Source: Fulvivirga imtechensis AK7 (lineage in GTDB: Bacteria; Bacteroidota; Bacteroidia; Cytophagales; Cyclobacteriaceae). Taken from it: 64,000 nucleotides of DNA. Location: NCBI RefSeq assembly GCF_000331535.1, contig NZ_AMZN01000014.1, positions 124,001 through 188,000 of the forward strand, given 5' to 3'. The notes beneath the pieces are model-generated. The model was not told the origin of the DNA, searched no databases, and saw nothing but the letters and a program-made list of their open reading frames with translations. The stretch's first letter is position 1. Each line of letters opens with the position of its first letter. Of the stretch, positions 42,085-50,435 are shown piece by piece. A program made the translations under genes and the position numbers.

Positions 42085-43251
42085 TTAGTTATAAGTGAAT
42101 TCACCTTTTTCGCTTTTAATGGTCACTTGCTTCTTATCGGCAGCTTCTACTCTTCCAATTACCTTTGCCTCCACACCAAAGCTCCGGCTGATATCAATGA
42201 TTTCCTGCGCATACTCTTCCTTAAGATATACTTCCAGCCTGTGCCCCATGTTAAAGACTTTGTACATTTCCTTCCAATCAGTGCCACTCTCTTCTCGGAT
42301 GATCCTGAATAACGGGGGCACATCGAACAGGTTATCCTTGATCACATGTAGGCCTTCTATAAAATGAAGGACTTTGGTTTGTGCTCCTCCACTGCAATGC
42401 ACCAACCCGTGGATATGCTTCCGATGACTTTTGAACACCTCCGCCATAATAGGAGCGTAAGTCCTGGTAGGGGAGAGTACCAGCTTGCCAACATTCAAAG
42501 GAGCATCGGAAACGGTATCCGTCAATTTATAGCTGCCGGAAAAAACCAGGTCTCGCGGTACGTCCGGGTCAAAGCTTTCGGGATATTTTTCTGCATAAGA
42601 CTTATCGAAGACATCATGACGGGCTGATGTAAGCCCATTGCTACCCATTCCTCCATTATATTCACTCTCATATTTGGCCTGACCGAATGATGCCAGACCC
42701 ACAATAACATCCCCAGCTTCTATACGATCATTGCTGATCACATCCTCCCTTTTCATTCTGGCCGTCACAGTGCTATCTACCACCACAGTTCGCACCAAGT
42801 CGCCAAGGTCAGCGGTTTCACCACCAGTGCTGATAATGTTCACACCATTATCCCTAAGCATCTGTAACACCTCCTCCGTTCCATTGATTAAAGCAGCGAT
42901 CACCTCTCCGGGGATTAAATTTTTATTCCTGCCGATGGTTGAGGATAACAGAATGTGGTCCAATGCTCCAACGCACACCAGGTCATCAATATTCATGATG
43001 ATGGCATCCTGCGCTATGCCTCTCCACACCGACATGTCACCGGTTTCCTTCCAATACAGATAGGCCAGTGACGACTTGGTGCCGGCACCATCGGCATGCA
43101 TGATGTTGCAGTAGGCCGGATCCCCGGCAATATAGTCTTCTACGATCTTGCAGAAAGCCTGTGGGTACAGCCCTTTATCAATGTTTTTAATGGCATTGTG
43201 CACATCTTCTTTAGATGCAGAGACTCCACGTTGTGCGTAGCGTTCGCTCAT
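42085..43251 (-). CDS. purM: Phosphoribosylformylglycinamidine cyclo-ligase
   Basis: In this 388-residue AIR-synthase-type protein, MSERYAQRGVSASKEDVHNA, MHADGAGTKSSLAYLYWKET, NIDDLVCVGA and IISTGGETADLGDLVRT cover the N-terminal ATP-binding half, and GMGSNGLTSARHDVF the C-terminal half. It makes aminoimidazole ribotide in purine synthesis. This longer form of PurM (about 390 rather than 345 residues) is the usual one in Bacteroidota. Confidence 0.88.
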   Translation of the reverse strand: MSERYAQRGVSASKEDVHNAIKNIDKGLYPQAFCKIVEDYIAGDPAYCNIMHADGAGTKSSLAYLYWKETGDMSVWRGIAQDAIIMNIDDLVCVGALDHILLSSTIGRNKNLIPGEVIAALINGTEEVLQMLRDNGVNIISTGGETADLGDLVRTVVVDSTVTARMKREDVISNDRIEAGDVIVGLASFGQAKYESEYNGGMGSNGLTSARHDVFDKSYAEKYPESFDPDVPRDLVFSGSYKLTDTVSDAPLNVGKLVLSPTRTYAPIMAEVFKSHRKHIHGLVHCSGGAQTKVLHFIEGLHVIKDNLFDVPPLFRIIREESGTDWKEMYKVFNMGHRLEVYLKEEYAQEIIDISRSFGVEAKVIGRVEAADKKQVTIKSEKGEFTYN

Positions 43252-43411
43252 AATTTGAATTTAAGGAATGAGAACCACAAAAATAAGAAAAGTGGCGACT
43301 GTTGCAGGTAATTTGGAGGTAGTAATTTGGTGGGGTGGTTTACAGGGTACTTAAGAAGTGGGCTGCGTTTTGTGGTGGCTGTGGGCTTTGGGGTGGATTT
43401 AAACTGAGGGA

Positions 43412-43723
43412 TCACTCTCCTAACTTGTCAGGGTGCTCACTGGTATGCATAATATTAATGATGTCGATACTATTTTCTCCCACTTCATAAACTATTCTAT
43501 AGCTCCAGCGAAAAAACCTCCTGATATTTCCTGCGTTTTCAGGATAATATTCTTCTGACTGGTATTTGTATGGGTGTGAGGGTAAAGATTTTGTCGCTTT
43601 AAAGATCTCTGATCTTACTGCCTTAGCGGCTGTGGGTGATTCCTCTCTGATGTGCTTGTAGATCTGTTCCAATGAGGTGCTGGCTTTTAAAGACCAGACA
43701 ACTTTTCGCTTTTTAGCTACCAA
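43412..43723 (-). CDS. RelE/ParE-family toxin
   Basis: This 103-residue basic protein shows the RelE/ParE pattern: VVWSLKASTSLEQIYKHIRE, SLPSHPYKYQSEEY and NIRRFFRWSYRIVYEVGE, ending in the IIDIINIMHTSEHP-type strand. ParE-like members poison gyrase and RelE-like ones cut mRNA; sequence alone does not separate the two here. It overlaps the antitoxin gene by 7 bp and its frame is intact. Confidence 0.8.
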   Translation of the reverse strand: MVAKKRKVVWSLKASTSLEQIYKHIREESPTAAKAVRSEIFKATKSLPSHPYKYQSEEYYPENAGNIRRFFRWSYRIVYEVGENSIDIINIMHTSEHPDKLGE

Positions 43724-43974
43724 TTCTCTGATTCTTTTTCCAAATCTTCCTGACTAATGATTTTTCCCTCTCTTATCTGTTGACGGGCTTCATCTATGTC
43801 CCGCTTGTATACTTCAATAGTAAGAGGTTGGCCATCTGATGTATAGCCTATGATTTTACCTTTCTTTTGTAGCAGTGATCTAAAATATGCCTGTACATGG
43901 TTCAAGATTTCCTGATCCTCTGTCTCCACTATGTACTTATGTAGGATGGACTTTATCTCTGAGATGGTTGCCAT
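43717..43974 (-). CDS. Antitoxin of the RelE/ParE pair
   Basis: This 85-residue protein (ATG at 43972-43974) is mostly helical and charged: ISEIKSILHKYIVETEDQEI, then KIIGYTSDGQPLTIEVYKRD and a tail QIREGKIISQEDLEKESENW that probably wraps the toxin. A longer in-frame start at 44025 would add 17 basic residues. It is a typical Bacteroidota antitoxin placed before a ParE-like toxin. Confidence 0.75.
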   Translation of the reverse strand: MATISEIKSILHKYIVETEDQEILNHVQAYFRSLLQKKGKIIGYTSDGQPLTIEVYKRDIDEARQQIREGKIISQEDLEKESENW

Positions 43975-44100
43975 AACTTGCGCTTTATTCAAAGATAACA
44001 CTTTTATGCTTACTTTTAGTTTCACTCATTCTAGTGTGAAGCATTCACCCCTCTTAAATCAGTAGCTTCACCTAATGATAAAAGGAGAAACAACAGTATT

Positions 44101-44802
44101 CTATTTCGTTCCAAAACTCACCTCCTCTGTTTTAATGCCATCTTCATCGAATTCGATGATCCTGTAGCCAAATGTGGAATTATCTGTAACAATTTCTTTT
44201 GCAGACTTTACGATTTGGTAAGAGGAAGCGTGTGTTATGATTTGCCTGATGTTTCCTTCGGTACGCTCATCATTCATATGGTAGTGGCCGCAAAACACAG
44301 TGATTTCCTTCCCTGTTGCTTTTAGTAAAGGCTGTAGCTCTGCTCTGTTTTTAAGCGGATGCACCTTATCAATAGGGGTATCCACTGCAAAGATAGGGTG
44401 GTGGATAAATAGTACCAGATTTTTATTGCTATTCACTTCTGCTTTCAACCAGGTCAACTGCAGGGGGCTGATTTCTGTTGAAGAAGTATCTAAAAACAGG
44501 TATTTATAGTCGCTGTCCTCCAAGGTGTAAAAAAGCTCATTTGTGCCGTGCCCATTCCGGTAGTACTTTGCCACCTGATTGAAGTTATCATGGTTACCCA
44601 AAACTAGCTTGAGGGAAAACGGGCGTAAAGTTTCGAAGAACCATTGATGGGCATTGTGGTCACCAATGTCCCCGCCAAAAACAACCTCTCCAATTTTCCT
44701 CGATTTCAGGTCTTCAATAATGGTGGCCCAGTTTTGCTTTGGATCGACAGTCGGTGATGGTTCGTTCAGGTGGATATCGGTGATGAAGGCTACTTTTTTC
44801 AT
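44101..44802 (-). CDS. Calcineurin-like metallophosphoesterase
   Basis: This 233-residue protein has the complete metal-site series: ITDIHLN, FGGDIGDHN, VLGNHDNFN, FIHHPIF and FCGHYHMND. It resembles the CpdA-type cyclic nucleotide phosphodiesterases and related phosphatases. Since the window also has a class III nucleotide cyclase, cAMP hydrolysis is a reasonable but unproven idea. Confidence 0.85.
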   Translation of the reverse strand: MKKVAFITDIHLNEPSPTVDPKQNWATIIEDLKSRKIGEVVFGGDIGDHNAHQWFFETLRPFSLKLVLGNHDNFNQVAKYYRNGHGTNELFYTLEDSDYKYLFLDTSSTEISPLQLTWLKAEVNSNKNLVLFIHHPIFAVDTPIDKVHPLKNRAELQPLLKATGKEITVFCGHYHMNDERTEGNIRQIITHASSYQIVKSAKEIVTDNSTFGYRIIEFDEDGIKTEEVSFGTK

Positions 44803-44928
44803 GGATGGAGGTTAGATGCTCAGCAGCATTTCGTGTTAGGTTTGTAAGACAGTGCCATCTTCCGTGCTATCTTCCTGCTAAAGCCAGTCCAGCTATCCAT
44901 CGGGCATCTTACTTTAATTACCCATTAA

Positions 44929-46938
44929 TTACCTACCCCCCGAATCACCCTCTTCATCATCAAAGAAGCGATCCTCATCAAATTCACCGGCTGTTTCGGG
45001 TTTTCTTTCACCGACCTCAAGTATTTTAAATTCTGTCCTCCGGTTAACCTGGTGCTCTTCCTCTGTTTTGGCATTAGGGATGATCAGCTTAGATTCACCA
45101 TATCCTTTAGCCATAAGCCTGCTAGCCGTTATTCCTTGTGATATAATATAATCAACAGCAGATCTTGCTCTCCGCTGTGACAATTTCATATTATAGTCAT
45201 CATCAGCGCGATCATCAGTATGAGAGCTCAACTCTATTTTCAGTTCGGGGTTATCTTCCAAAATGGTTACCAGCTTATCCAGCTCTCGTGCGGCATCTTC
45301 CCGTATATCAGCTTTATCCAGGTCGTAGTAAATATTTTCCAATACGAATATCTTGTTCTTCTCTATCTTCTCAAGCACCAGTAAAGTATCAAAACGCACG
45401 TCCGTCACCAAGTCTTTCAATGTATCCCTGTCCACAGCCCTGCCTACTGTCGTAAACTGTGTTCTGGTAATCAGATATTGATCCTTTCCTCCTCGCTTTT
45501 CTCCTACCAGGTTGTAGTGCTCATGCTCATAAACTCTGAACAAAAATTTCCCGTCATCGGTGGTGGTACTTTCATCAAGGACCTCCCCTTTGTAATCCAG
45601 CAGCCTGACATTAACGCCCGGCAATATTACCAACTCATTTTTGTCATTATGGGTTTTTGTAAGACCTGCCAGGTAATAGTTAACTATTTTCAGATCGGGA
45701 TCTTCATTCACAAAAGTATAGATATCATCATCCCCCTTTCCGCCTTCGCGATTAGAGGTGAAAAAGCCACGATCGGCTTTAAAAAGGAATAAACCGAAAT
45801 CATCCGCATTGGAGTTCAGAGGCTCTCCGAGGTTCTCGATCTCAATCCGGCCGTTCCTCCTTTTAGCTACAAAAAGATCCAACCCTCCAAAGCCCGGGTG
45901 TCCGTCACTTGAGAAATACATGTGCCCGTCATCAGAAATATATGGGAACATTTCGTTGCCCGTGGTATTGATCTCAGGCCCCAGGTTGGTCACCTTGTGA
46001 AACCGACCCCTTGAATCTCGCTTTGCTGAGTAAATATCGGTGCCACCATATCCTCCGGGACGGTTGGATGCGAAATATAAAGTACGGCCATCACGACTAA
46101 AAGCAGGAGAAGAGTCCCAATAACCCGGGTTGTTAATATTCAGCATTCTTGGCTCAGTCCACCCGTCTCTGCGATTGCTGGAAATGTAGAGGTTAACATC
46201 AGCAGTACCCTTTTTCTTGCCGGAATTGCCCCGCGCAAATACCATGGTCTTTCCATCCGGGCTGAAGGTAACGGACCCCTCGTTAATATTATAATAATTA
46301 ATAAGATCCCCTAACCCTACAATGGTTGTAGTGTCTACCCTTGCTCCCTGGGTTTTTACTTTATAGATGTCAGTGAAAGGCGTTCCTGTGGCTTTATATA
46401 TCTTGTCAATACCTCTCGATGAAGTAAAATAGAGTTCTCCATCCTGATAAACAGGAGCATATTCGGCATAGGGTGAGTTAATCTCATCCAGGTTTTTTAC
46501 CCTAAAATAATTCTTTTTGGCACGGATCTCATCCAGGTTATTGAGGTTATCAAATTCCTCCTGCGAACGCTTTGCCAACCCCTTATCATCTACAGTTTTA
46601 AGGTGCTGCTCCAGTTGTTGTCTGGCTTCGGCATATTTCCCATTTGACTTTAGCGAGAATGCATAAAAAAGACGAATGGAATCGTTTTTCAAACCGCGAT
46701 CAAGGGCTGTTTTATAATATGGCTCTGCTTCCTGCAACCTGTTCGACTGACGGTATGATTCAGCTATATAGAAATTAGCTTCGGCATTGTTGGGGTCTTT
46801 CCTGAGTACTTGCTCGTAAAGATCTATGGTTGACTGGAACTGCCCGCGATCAAATGTTTTTGATGCTTTCTTTTCTACACTGCATGATATCACGAGCAAC
46901 AGCGTGAAAGCCATCGAAATTCTGAATATCGCATTCAT
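44929..46938 (-). CDS. TPR/PD40/OmpA-family lipoprotein (PorE-like)
   Basis: This 669-residue protein has lipoprotein cysteine C19 (LVISC), TPR repeats (about 30-115), WD40-like PD40 beta-propeller repeats (about 165-395; GSVTFSPDGKTMVFARG, SSPAFSRDGRTLYFASNRPGG), a carboxypeptidase-like domain (about 430-505) and a C-terminal OmpA domain (about 530-650; LSSHTDDRADDDYNMKLSQR) that binds peptidoglycan. The same order is found in PorE of the type IX secretion system and in many paralogues. An outer-membrane anchoring role is likely; a T9SS role is only possible. Confidence 0.85.
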   Translation of the reverse strand: MNAIFRISMAFTLLLVISCSVEKKASKTFDRGQFQSTIDLYEQVLRKDPNNAEANFYIAESYRQSNRLQEAEPYYKTALDRGLKNDSIRLFYAFSLKSNGKYAEARQQLEQHLKTVDDKGLAKRSQEEFDNLNNLDEIRAKKNYFRVKNLDEINSPYAEYAPVYQDGELYFTSSRGIDKIYKATGTPFTDIYKVKTQGARVDTTTIVGLGDLINYYNINEGSVTFSPDGKTMVFARGNSGKKKGTADVNLYISSNRRDGWTEPRMLNINNPGYWDSSPAFSRDGRTLYFASNRPGGYGGTDIYSAKRDSRGRFHKVTNLGPEINTTGNEMFPYISDDGHMYFSSDGHPGFGGLDLFVAKRRNGRIEIENLGEPLNSNADDFGLFLFKADRGFFTSNREGGKGDDDIYTFVNEDPDLKIVNYYLAGLTKTHNDKNELVILPGVNVRLLDYKGEVLDESTTTDDGKFLFRVYEHEHYNLVGEKRGGKDQYLITRTQFTTVGRAVDRDTLKDLVTDVRFDTLLVLEKIEKNKIFVLENIYYDLDKADIREDAARELDKLVTILEDNPELKIELSSHTDDRADDDYNMKLSQRRARSAVDYIISQGITASRLMAKGYGESKLIIPNAKTEEEHQVNRRTEFKILEVGERKPETAGEFDEDRFFDDEEGDSGGR

Positions 46939-47022
46939 TGCATAATCCTTTGTCTAAAGTTATGATTATTAATCCTAATCGTATAACGACAGGAATAATT
47001 TTTATGTTGTAGCCATGAATCT

Positions 47023-47508
47023 TTAATTGAAATACCTACCCAACCAGGTAGATTTGGCAGGTACCATCCATGCCGATGCTAATTCTCCTTTCACGGAAAC
47101 CAAATTGTTAAAAGTGAGCGTGTCTTCTTGTATGGTTCCTTCATCCACTTTGGACTTCAACTGTGAAAGAGGCTCCAGAAACACCTCTTCGTTCAACACA
47201 AAGGCAACTTTAGTACGATCAAAAAAATTAATCTGCAGATCACTTTCAAGCTGCTTCACAAAATGAACCGAGGCATCTATAGAGCAGCCACTAGCCATAT
47301 TATGAGATTCATCTACAGTAATGATGAGAAACTGATCGTGAAAAATCCTGAAAGAACATTTCAATGGAGCGCCATGTGCCGCCCAGCCTTCGCAAAACGA
47401 TCTTCCCAGGCCTTCAATATGGCTCTTATCTGCATCCGTAAGCTTTTTGTCCGACTGGTAAATCCATACACGGGCGTTATCGGGCATGTTTTCAAATGGT
47501 ATCAACAT
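47023..47508 (-). CDS. Conserved Bacteroidota protein of unknown function
   Basis: This 161-residue soluble protein begins MLIPFENMPDNARVWIYQSD, continues with LGRSFCEGWAAHG and NMASGCSIDASVHFVKQLES, and has no nucleotide-binding P-loop. Relatives are often labelled 'ABC transporter ATPase' in databases, but the sequence shows no ATPase motif, so I would not use that name. Confidence 0.7.
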   Translation of the reverse strand: MLIPFENMPDNARVWIYQSDKKLTDADKSHIEGLGRSFCEGWAAHGAPLKCSFRIFHDQFLIITVDESHNMASGCSIDASVHFVKQLESDLQINFFDRTKVAFVLNEEVFLEPLSQLKSKVDEGTIQEDTLTFNNLVSVKGELASAWMVPAKSTWLGRYFN

Positions 47509-47616
47509 AGCAACAAATTTAAAAATTAAAACCGGAATCGGGCTGATTAAGTTTCGAGCTTCCCTGAATAATGCGGTCAGATTTAACGATTTTATATTTC
47601 TTAACGGAAAAATTGC

Positions 47617-47644
47617 CTAAAAAGTCAGAAGGTTGACTTTTTAT
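47617..47644. terminator. Hairpin with flanking A/T runs
   Basis: AAAAAGTC and GACTTTTT form a short stem around AGAAGGTT. It lies between divergent genes, so if it ends transcription it ends leftover antisense reads; it may instead be a regulatory palindrome. Confidence 0.3.
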
Positions 47645-47735
47645 CATTACACCGGTGCATAAGTTTACAATCGGAAATAAGACACCTGTTGAACCTCAAG
47701 TGTCTGGCACAACTTTCATATTTACATCTAACTAT

Positions 47736-48395
47736 ATGAATAAAATCATGGCATTATTGCTGATTTTCCTTTGCGGTTGCATCGGAACAGATATCATCGA
47801 TGATGAAATGGATGAGGTGATCATCATTGAAAACATTATCGACACACTGAAGGTAGGGGATCAGCATCAGTTCAAAGCGCGCTATCTCAATAATGTTGGC
47901 ATCGAAACACCAACTAACTTCAACTGGAATTCTTCTGATGCCGCTGTTATTTCCATAGAGGATAGTGGCATTGCAACTGCCCATCAAATAGGCTCTGTTA
48001 AGCTAACTGTTGACGCAGAGGGAATATCCGAATCTATTGAGGTAGCTGCTGGCAATAAGACCAGTGAGGCTGCAAACGAAAGAACTGCCAATCTGGTGAC
48101 TGTAAGTTCCTACCCTTTGACCGGAACAGCCACCCTGAAAAAAGGAGACAACGGATTGATACTTCAGCTTGAAGACAATTTCAATACCACCTCGGCATTA
48201 CCAGGATTATATGTCTATCTTACCAACAACGTAAATACTTTAAATGGTGCTCTTGAAGTAGGCAAGGTAACAGCATTCAATGGTAGTCAGTCCTATGAGA
48301 TTACGGCTACTACCAATTTATTCGAATATAATTTTGTTTTGTTTTACTGCAAGCCATTCGTAGTGCCGGTAGGCAATGGCAAACTTAACCCCTGA
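47736..48395 (+). CDS. Lipoprotein with Ig-like (BIG2) and DM13 domains
   Basis: This 219-residue protein (ATG at 47736) has a lipobox LCGC with C15, then an acidic linker, a bacterial Ig-like domain (about 42-115; NWNSSDAAVISIEDSGIATA) and a DM13 domain (about 120-216; GLYVYLTNNVNTLNGALEVG, QSYEITATTNL, FVLFYCKPFVVPVG). The DM13 domain has one conserved cysteine (YCKPF) and has been proposed to take part in redox or electron transfer reactions. The next gene, 5 bp downstream, encodes a barrel protein, and a third lipoprotein gene follows. Confidence 0.8.
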   Translation: MNKIMALLLIFLCGCIGTDIIDDEMDEVIIIENIIDTLKVGDQHQFKARYLNNVGIETPTNFNWNSSDAAVISIEDSGIATAHQIGSVKLTVDAEGISESIEVAAGNKTSEAANERTANLVTVSSYPLTGTATLKKGDNGLILQLEDNFNTTSALPGLYVYLTNNVNTLNGALEVGKVTAFNGSQSYEITATTNLFEYNFVLFYCKPFVVPVGNGKLNP

Positions 48396-48400
48396 TACGT

Positions 48401-49258
48401 ATGAATTCCAGATTAGTATTAGCCGTCTTTCTGATAGCATCGGCCTCCACAGCAATGGCGGGTGGTGGCTGGCCACAGCCCAAAGGCAAGGTTTATTTAA
48501 AACTTAGCCAATGGTGGGTAATATCTGATCAGCATTTTACCAACACAGGCCAAATAGACCCGAACCTGACGCGAGGGGCCTTCAATACCAGTATTTATGG
48601 CGAATATGGCTTCACTGACCGCCTGACAGGGATACTCTATTTTCCCTTCTTCAGCCGTGCCACTTTGAACGAGCAGGTATCGGGTACAACAGGAATGTTG
48701 ATATCAGAAGGGGATGCGGTAAACAGTGTTGGTGACGCAGACATCAGCCTCAAATATGGACTGATCACTAACAAACCTATTGTTGTCAGTGCGTCTTTGA
48801 CGCTCGGCCTGCCTCTTGGCAATGACAGCGGTGGCAGGGATGGCTCATTACAGACGGGAGACGGGGAATTCAATCAAATGATTACTATTGATGTAAGTAA
48901 GAGCTTTAAAATAGGAGATTTGTACCCTTTTTTAACTGTAAGCGCTGGCTTTAATAACCGAACAAACGATTATTCGGATGAATTCAGGTATGGCGTTGAG
49001 GGAGGCATTACGTTTAAAAAATTTACCGGCATCCTTCGCGTATATGGAATTAAATCTCTGCAAAACGGAGAAGAAAATTTTAATGCCATGGGCACGAGCC
49101 TATTTGCCAACAATGTTGAGTACATGTCCTTCTCTCCTGAGTTGGCTTACAATTTCACCGAGTCACTCGGTATTTCCGCCTCATATGGTACGGCCTTTTC
49201 GGGAAAGCTCATTTATGCCAACCCAAGTTATTCTGTGGGTGTATTTCTAAAATTTTAG
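48401..49258 (+). CDS. Outer-membrane beta-barrel protein
   Basis: This 285-residue protein has a signal peptide (1-20, ending AMAGGG) and alternating strands of the transporter-type 'meta-pathway phenol degradation/MetA' barrel class: AFNTSIYGEYGFTDRLTGIL, DADISLKYGLI and a C-terminal YSVGVFLKF with a final aromatic residue. It lies 5 bp after the DM13 lipoprotein gene and is presumably its outer-membrane partner. Confidence 0.75.
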   Translation: MNSRLVLAVFLIASASTAMAGGGWPQPKGKVYLKLSQWWVISDQHFTNTGQIDPNLTRGAFNTSIYGEYGFTDRLTGILYFPFFSRATLNEQVSGTTGMLISEGDAVNSVGDADISLKYGLITNKPIVVSASLTLGLPLGNDSGGRDGSLQTGDGEFNQMITIDVSKSFKIGDLYPFLTVSAGFNNRTNDYSDEFRYGVEGGITFKKFTGILRVYGIKSLQNGEENFNAMGTSLFANNVEYMSFSPELAYNFTESLGISASYGTAFSGKLIYANPSYSVGVFLKF

Positions 49259-49335
49259 CCTCGACAGTCCTTGTGATATTTCTGTGATACTTAATGGTGA
49301 ATTTTGATAATATCAAAAACTTAAACCTAAGAATC

Positions 49336-49611
49336 ATGAAAAAAATACTGATAGCAATGTTGTCTCTCGTAGTATTATTCGGCTGTGGAAATGATGATGA
49401 CAGTCCGGATAATGATCCGGCTCCCTTTTTGTTGAAGCCCTTAGCAGGCGATGTCCCGGCAGATGCGTCAGCAGCCACTTTGTATGACATAAAGAATATT
49501 GCCGCAAGCACTTATCCTACTGGAAATGTAAAGACAATTAGCTGTTGGACTTATATTTCGGACCCTGGACTCTTGATACGTCCAGGGTTTTTATATCTCA
49601 GGCATGATTAA
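49336..49611 (+). CDS. Short lipoprotein, 3' end probably altered
   Basis: This 91-residue frame has lipobox LFGC (C17), an acidic Asp/Asn linker, and PFLLKPLAGDVPADASAATL. The last 16 codons run through a strong terminator hairpin (49563-49587) and end 4 bp inside the convergent Fe-S gene. A normal gene would stop before its terminator, so a frameshift or internal deletion near the 3' end is likely. It is third in line after the DM13 and barrel genes. Confidence 0.55.
   Translation: MKKILIAMLSLVVLFGCGNDDDSPDNDPAPFLLKPLAGDVPADASAATLYDIKNIAASTYPTGNVKTISCWTYISDPGLLIRPGFLYLRHD
49563..49593 (+). terminator. Intrinsic terminator of the DM13 operon
   Basis: CCCTGGAC and GTCCAGGG pair across a TCTTGATAC loop, followed by TTTTTAT. 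Confidence 0.8.
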
Positions 49612-50405
49612 CCTCTAAGGCCCTCTTCGATCAACTCTGCCAGGTCCTTTACCTTCACCTCTCCCTCTTTCTCTTTATTCTTCACGCCATCGCTCATCAT
49701 TGTCATACAAAACGGACAGGCGACTGCAATGGTATCGGCTCCTGTACTGAGTGCTTCCTCCGTTCGCTCCACATTTACCTCTTTCTTTCCGGGCTCTGCA
49801 TCTTTGAACATCTGACCGCCACCGGCACCACAGCAAAAACCTTTGGTTCTGCATCGCTTCATTTCAACCAATTCTGCATCCAGCGCCTCTAACACTTGTC
49901 GGGGGGCTTCATAAATGTTATTGGCTCTGCCCAGATAGCATGAATCGTGGTAGGTGATTTTTCTACCTTTAAATTCTCCCCCTCCTTTCAGTTTTACACG
50001 ACCCTCATTGATCAGTTGTTGTAGAAATGCCGAATGATGGATTACCTCATAATGACCGCCCAATGCGGGGTATTCATTTTTGATTGTGTTGAAACAATGA
50101 GGACAAGCCGTTACCACCTTTTTTATGTTATAACCGTTCATCACCTGGATGTTGGAGACGGCCTGCATCTGAAAAAGAAATTCGTTACCGGCCCTTCGTG
50201 CGGGATCTCCGGTGCACGTCTCTTCGGGGCCAAGAACAGCAAATGAAACGCCAACTGTATTCAATATTTTGACGAAAGCCTTGGTCACATTTTTATACCT
50301 GTCATCATAAGATCCTGCGCAGCCCACCCAAAACAGGATTTCCGGAGATTCACCACTTGCAGCCATTTCGGCCATTGTCGGCACTTTATATGTATTTTCA
50401 CTCAT
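49608..50405 (-). CDS. CCG-domain Fe-S protein, HdrB-like
   Basis: This 265-residue protein has cysteine-rich CCG-type blocks: FWVGCAGSYD, CTGDPARRAGNE and TACPHCFNTIKNEY in the first half, HDSCYLGRANN, CRTKGFCCGAGGGQMF and ACPFCMTMM in the second. These bind iron-sulfur clusters as in heterodisulfide reductase subunit B and glycolate/lactate oxidase Fe-S proteins. It pairs with the membrane Fe-S protein 30 bp upstream and probably passes electrons from a soluble donor to quinones. Confidence 0.85.
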   Translation of the reverse strand: MSENTYKVPTMAEMAASGESPEILFWVGCAGSYDDRYKNVTKAFVKILNTVGVSFAVLGPEETCTGDPARRAGNEFLFQMQAVSNIQVMNGYNIKKVVTACPHCFNTIKNEYPALGGHYEVIHHSAFLQQLINEGRVKLKGGGEFKGRKITYHDSCYLGRANNIYEAPRQVLEALDAELVEMKRCRTKGFCCGAGGGQMFKDAEPGKKEVNVERTEEALSTGADTIAVACPFCMTMMSDGVKNKEKEGEVKVKDLAELIEEGLRG

Positions 50406-50435
50406 TTCTTAAATGTTTTTATAAGGTCTTGACAA

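Noticed and set aside
47023-47508. 'ABC transporter ATPase' label often given to this family
   Set aside because: The sequence lacks Walker A, Walker B and the ABC signature.
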